The notes under the pieces: model-generated
Told to the model about the DNA's origin: nothing
The model's input: the letters and a program-made list of their open reading frames with translations, nothing else
Database searches by the model: none
Shown: positions 54,575 through 62,745 of the stretch, one piece after another
Position numbering within the stretch: the stretch's first letter is position 1
Layout of the letters: each line of letters starts with the position of its first letter
Assembly: GCF_010894405.1 (NCBI RefSeq)
Contig: NZ_JAAIYA010000015.1
Span: 119,164-183,163 of the forward strand
From: Pyxidicoccus caerfyrddinensis
Lineage (GTDB): Bacteria > Myxococcota > Myxococcia > Myxococcales > Myxococcaceae
Length of the DNA: 64,000 nt
Reading direction: 5' to 3'
Translations under genes and position numbers: made by a program

Positions 54575-54783
54575 GCCTTCATGCTCCTTTCGGGGCCCGG
54601 GGAAGGGCCTGGGAAATACTCAGATGCGCATCCTGCCTCGCCGTCGCGCCTGGAGGGCAGCCAGGTGAGCGGCGTGTTGTCCACTGGCCCGCTCCGCGTC
54701 CATGCCTCGGGTGCCGGCCAGCGGGGACTCCGGGGGGCACCCAGCGTAGGGACGACGGACATCTCGCGGAGGAGGCACCACCG

Positions 54784-55200
54784 ATGCGGATTGGCGAGTT
54801 GATGACCAAGAACCTGGAGACCATCGAGGCGGGCGAGCCCGTGCGCGCCGCGGCCCTGAGGATGCGCACCTGCAACATCGGCTCCCTCCCTGTCGTGGAA
54901 GGCGGGCAGCTCGTGGGCATGCTGACGGACCGGGACATCACCGTGCGCAGCGCCGCGCTCGGCCAGGACCCGAACACCACGCTCGTGCGCGAGGTGATGA
55001 CGTCCATCGTCATCACCTGCGACGCGGACGCGACGCTCGACGTGGCGGAGCAGTTGATGGAGGAGAAGATGGTGCGCCGCCTCGTCGTGGTGGACGAGGA
55101 GCGGAGGCCGGTGGGCATCCTGAGCCTGGATGACCTGGCCACCGTCCCCGAGGAGGTGCTGCACGCGGGCGTGGTGCTGGAGCGCCTCCACCAGGCCTGA
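54784..55200 (+). CDS. Two-CBS-domain protein
   Basis: Protein of 138 residues made only of a tandem CBS pair: IGELMTKNLETI with LPVVEGGQLVGMLTDRD, then VREVMTSIVITC with LVVVDEERRPVGILSLDDL. Such Bateman modules bind adenine nucleotides and regulate partners or act alone as sensors. No partner is fused or adjacent. A GGAGGAGG at about 54768 lies slightly far (about 8-10 nt) from the ATG but is plausible. The gene is followed by a strong hairpin. Confidence 0.9.
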   Translation: MRIGELMTKNLETIEAGEPVRAAALRMRTCNIGSLPVVEGGQLVGMLTDRDITVRSAALGQDPNTTLVREVMTSIVITCDADATLDVAEQLMEEKMVRRLVVVDEERRPVGILSLDDLATVPEEVLHAGVVLERLHQA

Positions 55201-55210
55201 TGCTCCTCGC

Positions 55211-55238
55211 CGCCCGCCCGCCTTCACGCGGGCGGGCG
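55211..55238 (+). terminator. GC-rich hairpin after the CBS-domain gene
   Basis: An 11-bp perfect stem, CGCCCGCCCGC (55211-55221) with GCGGGCGGGCG (55228-55238), closes a 6-nt loop 10 bp after the stop. No T-run follows, as is common at high GC, so intrinsic termination is likely but not certain. Confidence 0.65.
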
Positions 55239-55512
55239 CGGCAGCTCCGACCGGGCGGCGGGCGCGCACGGGGCTTGCCAGGGGGATGGGGACGGCCGGT
55301 GTAGTGCCTTGCGTCAGGACGGCTCCGGACCCGGGCCGACCGCGCACCTGGGGCGACATGTCCACCTGACGGACCGGAGAACGCTGGCGCGCGGCGCGCG
55401 AGTGGGGCCAGAATGCCCCCCTGCCGTTCTCCGGTGTGCGCGGCCCCGCACCCCTGCATTCGCGGTCCGGGGCTGCTCCCGGACCCGTGCGTCTTCCTGG
55501 TTGGGGGTTCAA
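55239..55512. other. Leader region of the collagen-like lipoprotein gene
   Basis: About 270 bp of non-coding, GC-rich sequence after the CBS-gene hairpin. The promoter for the collagen-like lipoprotein gene is expected here. I could not assign boxes. The final 20 bp carry a G-run (TTGGGGG) at about 55501-55507 that may act as a weak ribosome site. Confidence 0.35.
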
Positions 55513-57084
55513 ATGCGCGTCCCTCTTTCGGTGGTGATTGGCCGTACGCAGGTGCTGCGTGTGGCACTCGTGACAGGGCTTCTGGGCGTGGCCGCCTGCA
55601 AGGGCTCGACGGGCTCCGACGGCTCCGTGGGTCCTCAAGGCCCGCAGGGCTCGCAAGGTGCCCAGGGCCCTCAAGGTCCGCAGGGTCCCCAGGGGCCCGC
55701 GGGCCCCGCGGGAGGACCGCAAGGTCCACAGGGACTGAGCGCCCTGCTGGTCACCACGCCCGAGCCCGTGGGCGCCAACTGTGGTTTCGGCGGCGTCCGG
55801 ATGGAGACCGGAATCGACCGGAACGGCGACGGCGATCTGGATGAAGAAGGCGAGGTGAACGCGTCGGCCACGAAGTACCTCTGCAACGGCGCGCAGGGAC
55901 TCAGGGGCGAGACGGGCCCGGTGGGCCCACAGGGGCCCAGGGGTGACACGGGCGAGGTGGGCCCGCAGGGGCCGCTGGGTCCCAAGGGCGACACCGGCGC
56001 GGTGGGGGCGGTGGGGCCCCAGGGCCCCAAGGGCGACACCGGCGACACCGGTCCGGTGGGCCCGCAGGGCACCACGGGCGACACGGGCACGCAGGGGCCC
56101 GTGGGTGAGTCCGGGGCGCTCGCGTTCGCCTACGGCGACGGCTCCGCGGGGGACTTCAGCCTCTCCTCCTTCGCAAATCCACGGTTCTTCCAGGCCGGGA
56201 ACTACCCCCAGCCCGCTGGCGCCAACCTGATGTTCCACAACGTGACCATCGACGGCACACTCATCGTGTCGAGCGGGACGATGATTCGCGCCACGGGCGA
56301 CATCATCATCGGTCAGAGCGGCGCCATCATCGTCAGCCCCGACTTCCAGATTCAGACCCTCAACCCGTCGCAGAAGGGCATCGCCATGTCCGCCTCCTTC
56401 AACTACCTGGGGGGAAAGGGGCTGGACCTGGGGCGCTCGGCCCTGGTCTCCCGCGCCGACCTGCTGGGGGGCGGCAACGGCTACCGCTCGACGACGAACT
56501 CCGACATCCTCGGCGGCGACGGTGGCGGGCGGCTCATCCTCGCCGCCAAGGGCAACATCATCATCCGCGGCTATATCGACGTGAACGGCCGCCAGGGCAT
56601 CAACAACAGCATTCCCACCATCAACCGGCCCGCCGGCTCGCCGACACCCGTGGCGGGCGGCGGCGGCGGTGGTGGCGGGGTCCTCAGCCTCATCTCCCGC
56701 GGCACCATCACCGTGGACACCACCGGCAAGCTCTACGCGAATGGCGGCAACGGGGCTGTTGGCTGGAATGGCTCCAGCCCGGTGGCGGGGCAGATGTACG
56801 GCGGAGGCGGCGGAGGCGGCGGAGGCATCATCCAGTTCCTCAGCGCGAACACGCCCGTCATCATGAATTCCGCCAACGTCCAGGTGAGCGGTGGCACCGC
56901 GGGCGCGTCGGCCGTCTCGGGCACGGCCACCACGCTGTCGCAGGCCGGCGGTGGTGGCGGCGCCTGCGCGGGGGATGGCGGAGAAGGCACGAAGTCCACG
57001 GCGGCTGGTGACGCCTCCAAGGCGGGCAACGTGGGAGACATCGTCACGGTCAAGGCGGCCCAGCCGGAGCTGCTATTCTACTGA
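55513..57084 (+). CDS. Collagen-like lipoprotein with glycine-rich C-terminal domain
   Basis: Secreted protein of 523 residues. The signal peptide ends in the lipobox GVAAC (Cys about 29). Two collagen-type Gly-x-y tracts follow, about 35-75 (GPQGPQGSQGAQGP) and 120-200 (GPKGDTGAVG), interrupted by a small domain with two Cys and an Asp-rich GIDRNGDGDLDEEGE loop that looks like a calcium site. The last 300 residues are Gly/Ser/Thr/Ile-rich with repeated strand patterns (GDIIIGQSGAIIV, NIIIRGYIDVNG) and poly-Gly turns; they probably form a beta-helix. Likely a surface or matrix fibre protein. The stop is 25 bp before a shared terminator. Confidence 0.87.
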   Translation: MRVPLSVVIGRTQVLRVALVTGLLGVAACKGSTGSDGSVGPQGPQGSQGAQGPQGPQGPQGPAGPAGGPQGPQGLSALLVTTPEPVGANCGFGGVRMETGIDRNGDGDLDEEGEVNASATKYLCNGAQGLRGETGPVGPQGPRGDTGEVGPQGPLGPKGDTGAVGAVGPQGPKGDTGDTGPVGPQGTTGDTGTQGPVGESGALAFAYGDGSAGDFSLSSFANPRFFQAGNYPQPAGANLMFHNVTIDGTLIVSSGTMIRATGDIIIGQSGAIIVSPDFQIQTLNPSQKGIAMSASFNYLGGKGLDLGRSALVSRADLLGGGNGYRSTTNSDILGGDGGGRLILAAKGNIIIRGYIDVNGRQGINNSIPTINRPAGSPTPVAGGGGGGGGVLSLISRGTITVDTTGKLYANGGNGAVGWNGSSPVAGQMYGGGGGGGGGIIQFLSANTPVIMNSANVQVSGGTAGASAVSGTATTLSQAGGGGGACAGDGGEGTKSTAAGDASKAGNVGDIVTVKAAQPELLFY

Positions 57085-57108
57085 GCGGAGTGGTGTCCAT
57101 CGTGGACA

Positions 57109-57138
57109 GCCCGCCCCTCCCATGCGGAAGGGGCGGGC
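57109..57138. terminator. Bidirectional hairpin between collagen-like gene and ThrRS gene
   Basis: GCCCGCCCCT (57109-57118) pairs perfectly with AGGGGCGGGC (57129-57138) around a 10-nt loop. It lies between two convergent stop codons, 25 bp and 12 bp away, so it can terminate both transcripts. No long T-run is present on either strand. Confidence 0.7.
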
Positions 57139-57149
57139 CGTCTCCCGAC

Positions 57150-58352
57150 TCAGGCGTCCGCCGCCGGACGGCACGCGGCCACCAATTCCGCGACCGCGTC
57201 GTCCCAGCGCAGGTCCTTCTGTGAGCCGTCGCGCTGGCGCAGGCGTACGCCGCCGGCCTCCACCTCACGAGCGCCCACCACCACCAGCCACGGCGCGCCA
57301 GCTCCGCGCGCGTCGACAATCTTCCTCGACAGCGACTCACCCCGGACGTCCGCGCGGGCGCGACAGCCCGACTCGCGCAGCCGGGCGGCGAAGCGCTCCG
57401 AGTAGTCCGCGGCCGCCTCACCCACGGAGGCCACCACCACCTGCTCCGGGGCGAGCCACGCCGGCAGCGCGCCGCCGTGGTGCTCCAGCAGCACGCCGAT
57501 GAATCGCTCCAGGCTGCCGAGCAGCGCGCGGTGAAGCATCACCGGCCTGACTCGCGCACCCGAGGCGTCCACGTAGCGCAGGTCGAAGCGCTCGGGCAGC
57601 ACCAGGTCCAGCTGAATCGTCCCGCACTGCCACGCGCGGCCGAGCCTGTCCTTGAGGACGAACTCCAGCTTGGGCCCGTAGAAGGCGCCCTGGCCCGGCT
57701 GCATGAGGCACTCCAGCCCGGCGTCCTTCGCCGCGGCCAGCAGCCAGGACTCGGCCTTGTCCCAGCTCTCGTCGCCGCCGGCGCGCTGGGCCGGACGGCT
57801 GGAGAAGGCCACCTGCACCTCGTCGAAGCCGAGGCCCGCGTAGAAGTCCTTCAGCGAGCGCGCGAAGCGGACCACCTCCTGCTGCACCTGGTCCTCGGCG
57901 CAGAAGATGTGGCCGTCGTCCTGCGTGAACTGGCGCAGGCGGAACAGGCCGTGCAGCGCGCCGCCCGGCTCGCTGCGGTGGACGAGGCCGAACTCCCCCA
58001 GCCGCAGGGGCAAATCCCGGTAGCTGGGGGCCATGCGCTGCACGAGCTCGATGTGGCCCGGGCAGCTCACCGGCTTCAAGGCGAGGTGACGCTCGCCGTC
58101 CTCCACCAGGAACATGTTCTCGCGGAAGTTCTCCCAGTGGCCGCTGCGCTCCCACAGCGGCTGCGCGTAGACTTGCGGCGTACGGACTTCGCTGTAGCCC
58201 TCCGCCTGCATGCGCCGGCGGACGTGGTCCTCCAGCAGCCGGTACAGCATCAACCCGCGCGGGTGCCAGAACACCATGCCCGGGGCCTCCTCCTGCAGGT
58301 GGAAGAGGTCCAGGCGCTGGCCCAGCGAGCGGTGGTCGTGTTCGTCAAGCAT
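57150..58352 (-). CDS. thrS-like: Threonyl-tRNA synthetase core lacking TGS and editing domains
   Basis: Class II aminoacyl-tRNA synthetase of 400 residues. It starts directly at the ThrRS core (DHRSLGQRLDLFHLQEEAPG) and lacks the N-terminal TGS and editing domains of the usual 640-residue enzyme. Catalytic-site markers are intact: the zinc Cys in KPVSCPGH, HRSEPGGALHGLFRLRQFTQ with its His, QCGTIQLD, and the late zinc His and motif 3 in MLHRALLGSLERF. The last 100 residues are the anticodon-binding domain (VVVASVGEAAADYSERFA). The ATG at 58352 follows GGAG (58359-58362) by 6 nt. Seven Thr codons in an upstream leader peptide suggest regulation by threonyl-tRNA supply. It could be a second, editing-free ThrRS; the genome-wide partner is unknown. 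Confidence 0.9.
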   Translation of the reverse strand: MLDEHDHRSLGQRLDLFHLQEEAPGMVFWHPRGLMLYRLLEDHVRRRMQAEGYSEVRTPQVYAQPLWERSGHWENFRENMFLVEDGERHLALKPVSCPGHIELVQRMAPSYRDLPLRLGEFGLVHRSEPGGALHGLFRLRQFTQDDGHIFCAEDQVQQEVVRFARSLKDFYAGLGFDEVQVAFSSRPAQRAGGDESWDKAESWLLAAAKDAGLECLMQPGQGAFYGPKLEFVLKDRLGRAWQCGTIQLDLVLPERFDLRYVDASGARVRPVMLHRALLGSLERFIGVLLEHHGGALPAWLAPEQVVVASVGEAAADYSERFAARLRESGCRARADVRGESLSRKIVDARGAGAPWLVVVGAREVEAGGVRLRQRDGSQKDLRWDDAVAELVAACRPAADA

Positions 58353-58404
58353 GTGCAACTCCGTTTCGGAAGTGGTGAAAGGCCCATCCGGACGGAGCGC
58401 TGAA

Positions 58405-58467
58405 GTGAGCGCACGGTTGCCCCGGCCGGAGAAGGCGGGGCAGGGAACCGTGCGTTCGTCAGCTCAC
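58405..58467 (-). promoter_or_regulatory. Attenuator hairpin upstream of the ThrRS gene
   Basis: A long stem-loop in the minus-strand transcript: GTGAGC/GCTCAC outside (58462-58467 with 58405-58410, with unpaired bases on one side), AACCGTGC/GCACGGTT in the middle (58446-58453 with 58411-58418) and GCCCCG/CGGGGC inside (58436-58441 with 58419-58424). The stop codon of the Thr-rich leader peptide lies in the outer stem, so a ribosome finishing the leader would open it. No T-run follows, so control could be of termination by Rho or of translation. GTGGTGA at 58464-58470 can also pair with TCACCAC at 58522-58528 or 58372-58378. Confidence 0.65.
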
Positions 58468-58607
58468 CACGCGACGCGCACCGCTCCACGCCCGCCGAAG
58501 CGAGTCGTGGTGGTGGTCGCAGTGGTGAAATTGACGAAGCTCACGCTGAACAAGGTGCAAGCCTCCGCACGGAAAGTCAAGTCGACCTCCGGGGCGGGGG
58601 CTTTCAT
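58464..58607 (-). CDS. Threonine-rich leader peptide (thrL-like attenuator)
   Basis: A 47-residue reading frame upstream of the ThrRS gene that contains FTTATTTTTRF, that is seven Thr codons in eight (ACC and ACT mainly, one ACG), then GGRGAVRVAW and a TGA. Position, Thr run and the strong hairpin starting at its stop are the hallmarks of ribosome-mediated attenuation, as in the enteric thr leader. When Thr-tRNA is short, ribosomes should stall in the run and change downstream RNA folding. The start ATG at 58607 has no strong ribosome site, and an internal start is possible. It begins 40 bp after the OPT transporter stop, so it may be reached by read-through from that gene. Confidence 0.7.
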   Translation of the reverse strand: MKAPAPEVDLTFRAEACTLFSVSFVNFTTATTTTTRFGGRGAVRVAW

Positions 58608-58647
58608 GCAGTCGTGAAACAGGCAGGCGGGCGCGCGGCCCGCCGCC

Positions 58648-60513
58648 TCACGCCAGCAGCGACAGCAGGCCAATCATCCCGGCGATGAGGAAGAAGAGCG
58701 ACTCGCCGGCGATGAGGCCGCCGCCCACCAGGGACATGCTGCTCATGTCCTCGGGGAGGGCCTCGCCCTCGCCGGGGCTGCCCGCGGCGTGCGACTTCTG
58801 ACCGCGCTGCGCCAGCGTGTTCCACAGCGAGGTGAAGATGCCGCCCGCGCCGAACCACAGCGCCGCCGGGAAGTTCACGAAGCCGCCGAACGACGACGCG
58901 TAGGGGCTGGAGAGCAGCAGCGAGTCCATGGCCCAGCCCACCGCGAAGCCCAGGCGGGAGCCCTTGATGAAGCGCTGGTAGCCGGGGCGGCTCAGCACGC
59001 CCTTGCGCACCGCCTGGATGACGAAGCCGATGGCCAGGCCGATGAGCAGCAGCTTCACCGTGGCGTCCGACAGCGTGCCCAGCCCGCGGATGGCGCCCAC
59101 CAGCTTGTACGTCATGGCGGAGCCCCACTGGCCCACCTCGGCCTTGGGGTTGTCGAGCTGGTTGATGGTGAGCGCGGGGTAGGCCGTCATGAACACGCGC
59201 GCCAGCCCCACGCACAGCAGTGCGCCCATGATGACGCCGAGCACCTGGTAGCGGAACTGGATGACGCGGTTGGTGCCCAGCCGCCAGCCGGTGGAGCGGT
59301 CCTGCTGCATGTCACAGCCCACGGACGTGGAGATGAGCAGGATGGTGGCGCCCATCAACCCCACCAGCGGGTTCTTCAGCCCCATCAGCGACATCAGCAT
59401 GACGGAGATGACGAACGCGCTGGAGATGGGGTTCTGGTCGGTGATGCCGTAGGAGATGCCGTTGATGAGCACGAACAGCAGCGCCAGCGCGAGCCCCAGC
59501 AGGAGCCAGCCCAGCGGCTGATGCAGCACCAGCGTCCCCACCAGCAACGTCGCCGCGCCCCAGCCCAACACCCAGGCCACCAGCCGGCCCATGTTGACCT
59601 TCTTCCAGGACTCTTCCTCGGCGTCCGCCACCGCCGTGGCACGCGAGCGGATGCGTGCCGCGGCCTGCACCGCGAGCAGCGACAGGTCCACCGCCGCCGC
59701 GCCGCAAATCATGGCCAGCCCCAGCAGGAAGCCCACCTTGCGGAACGGATCGCTCGGCGCCAGCCAGCCAATCTCTCGCAGGTAGGGCGTCACCCGCGCG
59801 CCGATGACGGCCATGACGATGGCGGGCACGGTGATGCGGCTGCCGACAATCATGCCGGCGCCCACCGTGGCCGCGCTCGTGCCGATGGAGGCCACGAAGG
59901 CGACCTTTTCCGTCATCCACGCCGTCACCGCGCCCAGCAGCGTGCCGCCGCCCAGCTTGGAGATGGACGCCTTGAGCAGCCGCTTGTCGGTGAGCGCGCG
60001 GAGGATGTTCGCGACGGCCAGGCCCGACGGGTAGTCGAGCTGCAGCTTGTCCACGAGCAGCGGCGTGTAGAGCATGCCCACGCCCACGGCGAACATGCCC
60101 ACGCAGCCGACGAAGAGGATGAGCTGCCAGGCGGGCGGCATCTCCATGCCCAGCCACACCATGGCCTGGATGAGCACGGACATGGCGCACAGCGAGGCCA
60201 CCGACGCGGCCATCGTCTGCATGTAGTTGGCGCCGTGCTTGCCCTCCGCGCCGTAGCCGTAGGTGACGGCGCTGCCCAGGATTCCCGCCAGCACCTGGCC
60301 GCCCACGAAGAAGCCCACGCTGAAGTTCATGTACGAGGCGGCGATGCCGCCCAGCGGGCCGAGGATGAGGAGCGCCACCGCGCTCAGCAGCGCGTGGTAC
60401 TTCCACGTGCCCACCTCGGGCAGCCAGCCGAAGCGGGGCTGGACGAGCTCCGAAGAGGGGGACGCGTCGGGAGAAGAGGGGGGCAGGGGACGCTGGGGGG
60501 CGGGTTGTGCCAT
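58648..60513 (-). CDS. OPT family oligopeptide transporter
   Basis: Polytopic membrane protein of 621 residues with about 14 hydrophobic helices. MNFSVGFFVGGQVLAGILGS, YPSGLAVANILRALTD and TDQNPISSAF fit the oligopeptide transporter (OPT) superfamily of proton-coupled peptide or metal-chelate uptake systems. The first 35 residues are Pro/Ser-rich and probably cytoplasmic. It is on the same strand as the Thr leader and ThrRS gene; the leader begins 40 bp after its stop, with no terminator in between, so one transcript may cover all three. A peptide importer and a Thr-controlled synthetase would make sense as an amino acid supply response, though this is inference. Confidence 0.87.
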   Translation of the reverse strand: MAQPAPQRPLPPSSPDASPSSELVQPRFGWLPEVGTWKYHALLSAVALLILGPLGGIAASYMNFSVGFFVGGQVLAGILGSAVTYGYGAEGKHGANYMQTMAASVASLCAMSVLIQAMVWLGMEMPPAWQLILFVGCVGMFAVGVGMLYTPLLVDKLQLDYPSGLAVANILRALTDKRLLKASISKLGGGTLLGAVTAWMTEKVAFVASIGTSAATVGAGMIVGSRITVPAIVMAVIGARVTPYLREIGWLAPSDPFRKVGFLLGLAMICGAAAVDLSLLAVQAAARIRSRATAVADAEEESWKKVNMGRLVAWVLGWGAATLLVGTLVLHQPLGWLLLGLALALLFVLINGISYGITDQNPISSAFVISVMLMSLMGLKNPLVGLMGATILLISTSVGCDMQQDRSTGWRLGTNRVIQFRYQVLGVIMGALLCVGLARVFMTAYPALTINQLDNPKAEVGQWGSAMTYKLVGAIRGLGTLSDATVKLLLIGLAIGFVIQAVRKGVLSRPGYQRFIKGSRLGFAVGWAMDSLLLSSPYASSFGGFVNFPAALWFGAGGIFTSLWNTLAQRGQKSHAAGSPGEGEALPEDMSSMSLVGGGLIAGESLFFLIAGMIGLLSLLA

Positions 60514-60623
60514 GCGAGCCGCAGGGTAGCGGCGTTCGCCAGGCCTGTCGCGCGGGGACGGCCCACGCGCACCCCGAGTCATCGAAGCCCCCACTCACGC
60601 GGCGCGGCATTAACATCCCCGCC

Positions 60624-62162
60624 ATGCGATTCACCCTGCACCGGGGCGTCAGCCTGGCCGTGCTCGCGTCGGCGAGGACGGAGGCCGACCACCACGAGGA
60701 CCTGGGCTGCAGCATCCAGGGCCCCACCGCGCGCCCCGTGCGCCGGGCCCACCTGCCGCTCAAGCGCTACATCGCCATGCTGGGCCGCGAGGGTGCGCTG
60801 CGCGAGGCGGACGCGCTGGTGCGCTGGCTCGAGGAGACGCCCCGCTATGCCGCCCTGTGCGAGGACGGCCGGCGGCGCCGGGGCCGGCGCGTGCTGCGGC
60901 GCGACGTGCTCTTCCCGGACGCCACCCGGCACCGCCCGCGCGTGCTGCACCTGCGCCAGGAGTCGCTGGGCCTGGACGTCCCCGTGCGCGCGTCCGAGTG
61001 GCCGCGCGTCGCGGACCTCTTCGCCACGCTGGCCCGGGGCGCCACCCGCGCGGAGCTGCGCGCGCTGTCCGTGGCCCCCGTGGTGGCGGGGTTGCTGGCG
61101 GACCTGGGGCAGGCCGGCTGGCTGGTCCGGCACGAGGCCCCCGTGGAGGTGCCCACGCCCGGTGCCCTCTTCGTGGGGCACAACACCGTGCTGGTGTCCG
61201 GCCGCGAGGCGCGCGTGCTGGTGGACCCGTACTTCCGGCCCCAGGGGCTGGTGGACTCGCGGGGCTACGCGCCCATGCAGCCGAGGGACGTGGGGCGGGT
61301 GGACGCGGTGGTCATCACCCACTCGCACGGGGACCACTTCCACCTGGGCTCGCTGCTGCCGCTGCCTCGCGACACGCGCATCTTCGTGCCCGCGGTGGAG
61401 CGCGAGAGCCTCTTCTCCACCGACTGCGCGCTGCGGCTCTCACAGCTCGGCTTCACGCGCGTGGAGCCGCTGCGCTGGGGCGAGTCCCGGCAGGTGGGCG
61501 ACGTCACCGTGCGCGCGCTGCCCTTCCACGGCGAGCAGCCCACGGACGAGGCGGGGCCATACCCGGACCTCTTCAACGAGGGCAACGCGTGGCTGGTGCG
61601 CGCACCGGGCTTCTCCTCCGCCTTCTTCGCGGACTCCGGACACGACGTGCGCGGGGACATGGGCGAGGTGTGCCGGCGGGTGCTGCGCGAGGAGGGGCCG
61701 GTGGACGTGCTCTTCTGCGGCGTGCGCGGCTTCCGGCTGGCGCCCATCTTCTTCGGCTTCAGCACGCTGGATGCCTTCCTCGTCAACGTGCCGCGCGGGG
61801 CGCTGACGAAGCCGCAGCAGCTCATGGCCGGGCCGGAGGAGGCGCTGCACTACGGTGAATTGCTGGGCACGCGCTACGTGGTGCCGTGCGCGGACGGCGG
61901 CGCGCCCTGGTACTGGCGCGAGGGCATGGGGCCCCGCTACGAGGGCTACCCCGGACAGCCCGTGAGTGGCGCCAGCCAGCTGGACGAGAATCCGGATGCG
62001 GACCCGTACCCGGAGCGGCTCGCGGAGGTGCGCCGCGCGGTGGGGCACGGGCCGCAGGCACTGCTGCTGCGGCCCGGCGAAGCGCTGGCGTGGAAGGGAC
62101 GGCGCAAGCCGGAGGTGGTGCGCTACCCCGGCTTCACGTGGCCCTTCAGAGCGGTGGGGTGA
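60624..62162 (+). CDS. MBL-fold metallo-hydrolase with N-terminal extension
   Basis: Protein of 512 residues. The metallo-beta-lactamase motif THSHGDHFHLGS lies near residue 232, and the later Asp/His ligands are probably in FADSGHD. About 180 residues precede the MBL domain and are helical, Arg-rich and unassigned. No signal peptide, so cytoplasmic. It may belong to the UlaG/lactonase-like MBL group, but the substrate is unknown. It is divergent from the OPT gene, with 110 bp between the starts. Confidence 0.82.
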   Translation: MRFTLHRGVSLAVLASARTEADHHEDLGCSIQGPTARPVRRAHLPLKRYIAMLGREGALREADALVRWLEETPRYAALCEDGRRRRGRRVLRRDVLFPDATRHRPRVLHLRQESLGLDVPVRASEWPRVADLFATLARGATRAELRALSVAPVVAGLLADLGQAGWLVRHEAPVEVPTPGALFVGHNTVLVSGREARVLVDPYFRPQGLVDSRGYAPMQPRDVGRVDAVVITHSHGDHFHLGSLLPLPRDTRIFVPAVERESLFSTDCALRLSQLGFTRVEPLRWGESRQVGDVTVRALPFHGEQPTDEAGPYPDLFNEGNAWLVRAPGFSSAFFADSGHDVRGDMGEVCRRVLREEGPVDVLFCGVRGFRLAPIFFGFSTLDAFLVNVPRGALTKPQQLMAGPEEALHYGELLGTRYVVPCADGGAPWYWREGMGPRYEGYPGQPVSGASQLDENPDADPYPERLAEVRRAVGHGPQALLLRPGEALAWKGRRKPEVVRYPGFTWPFRAVG

Positions 62163-62165
62163 GGG

Positions 62166-62648
62166 CTACATTCCGGGTTCGTATTCGAGCTCGGCGGTGA
62201 CGCTCTGGGTGTCCACCACGTTGCCGGAGCCATCCCGGATGGTGACCGTCGACGTATAGACGCCTGGGAAGACATGGATGACGCACCAGGTGGTACTGCT
62301 CGCCGAGCAGGAGGCTGCGCCGCTCCACTGGTACGTGTAGCCGGAGACCGGGCTGATCATGTCGAACACGATGGCCTTCTTGACGGTCAGGCTGCGCGTG
62401 AAGCCGAAGCAGCCGCCTGGGCGCGGGTAGTCATAGGCCGGCGTGTCCACGTAGCAGCCCCCGGTTCCGCCCGTCAGCGCGGCCTCGGACGTCGCCACCG
62501 TGGGCTGTGGGGGCTCGCCCTGCTCCAAGTCCGCGGCGCCACCGCAGCCGGCGCTTGCGAGCAGAGCGGCTCCCAGGGAGAGCAAGCGCAGGGTGGAGGA
62601 ACTCCGGGACTGCATGGGCTGACGCGTCGGGGTGTGGGCGTGGCTCAT
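62166..62648 (-). CDS. Putative lipoprotein with PKD-like segment
   Basis: Protein of 160 residues. I chose the ATG with AGGAG 4-5 nt upstream; longer in-frame starts at 62660 and 62729 are possible. A hydrophobic signal (LRLLSLGAALLASAGC) ends in a lipobox. Four Cys residues (GGCYVD, GGCFG, ASCSAS, TWCVI) could form two disulfides. The second half, SGYTYQWSG to FPGVYTSTVTIRDGSGN, has a PKD-like beta pattern. Probably an outer-membrane lipoprotein of unknown role. It is convergent with the MBL gene with only 3 bp between stops. Confidence 0.7.
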   Translation of the reverse strand: MSHAHTPTRQPMQSRSSSTLRLLSLGAALLASAGCGGAADLEQGEPPQPTVATSEAALTGGTGGCYVDTPAYDYPRPGGCFGFTRSLTVKKAIVFDMISPVSGYTYQWSGAASCSASSTTWCVIHVFPGVYTSTVTIRDGSGNVVDTQSVTAELEYEPGM

Positions 62649-62745
62649 GTGGCTCCTCATGACGGAAGGGTGCTTCGCCGTGAGCGGCCCGGTGAGACTA
62701 GCGGTGCGTCGTTGACTACGCCATTGCACCTACATCGGCGGAATA

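Noticed and set aside
57150..58352. Prolyl- or seryl-tRNA synthetase
   Set aside because: QEEAPGMVFWHP, KPVSCPGH and QFTQDDGHIF are ThrRS core signatures.
58440..58456. T-box riboswitch upstream of the ThrRS gene
   Set aside because: A sequence slightly like the T-box motif (GGGAACCG) occurs only on the strand opposite to transcription. The Thr-rich leader explains the region better.
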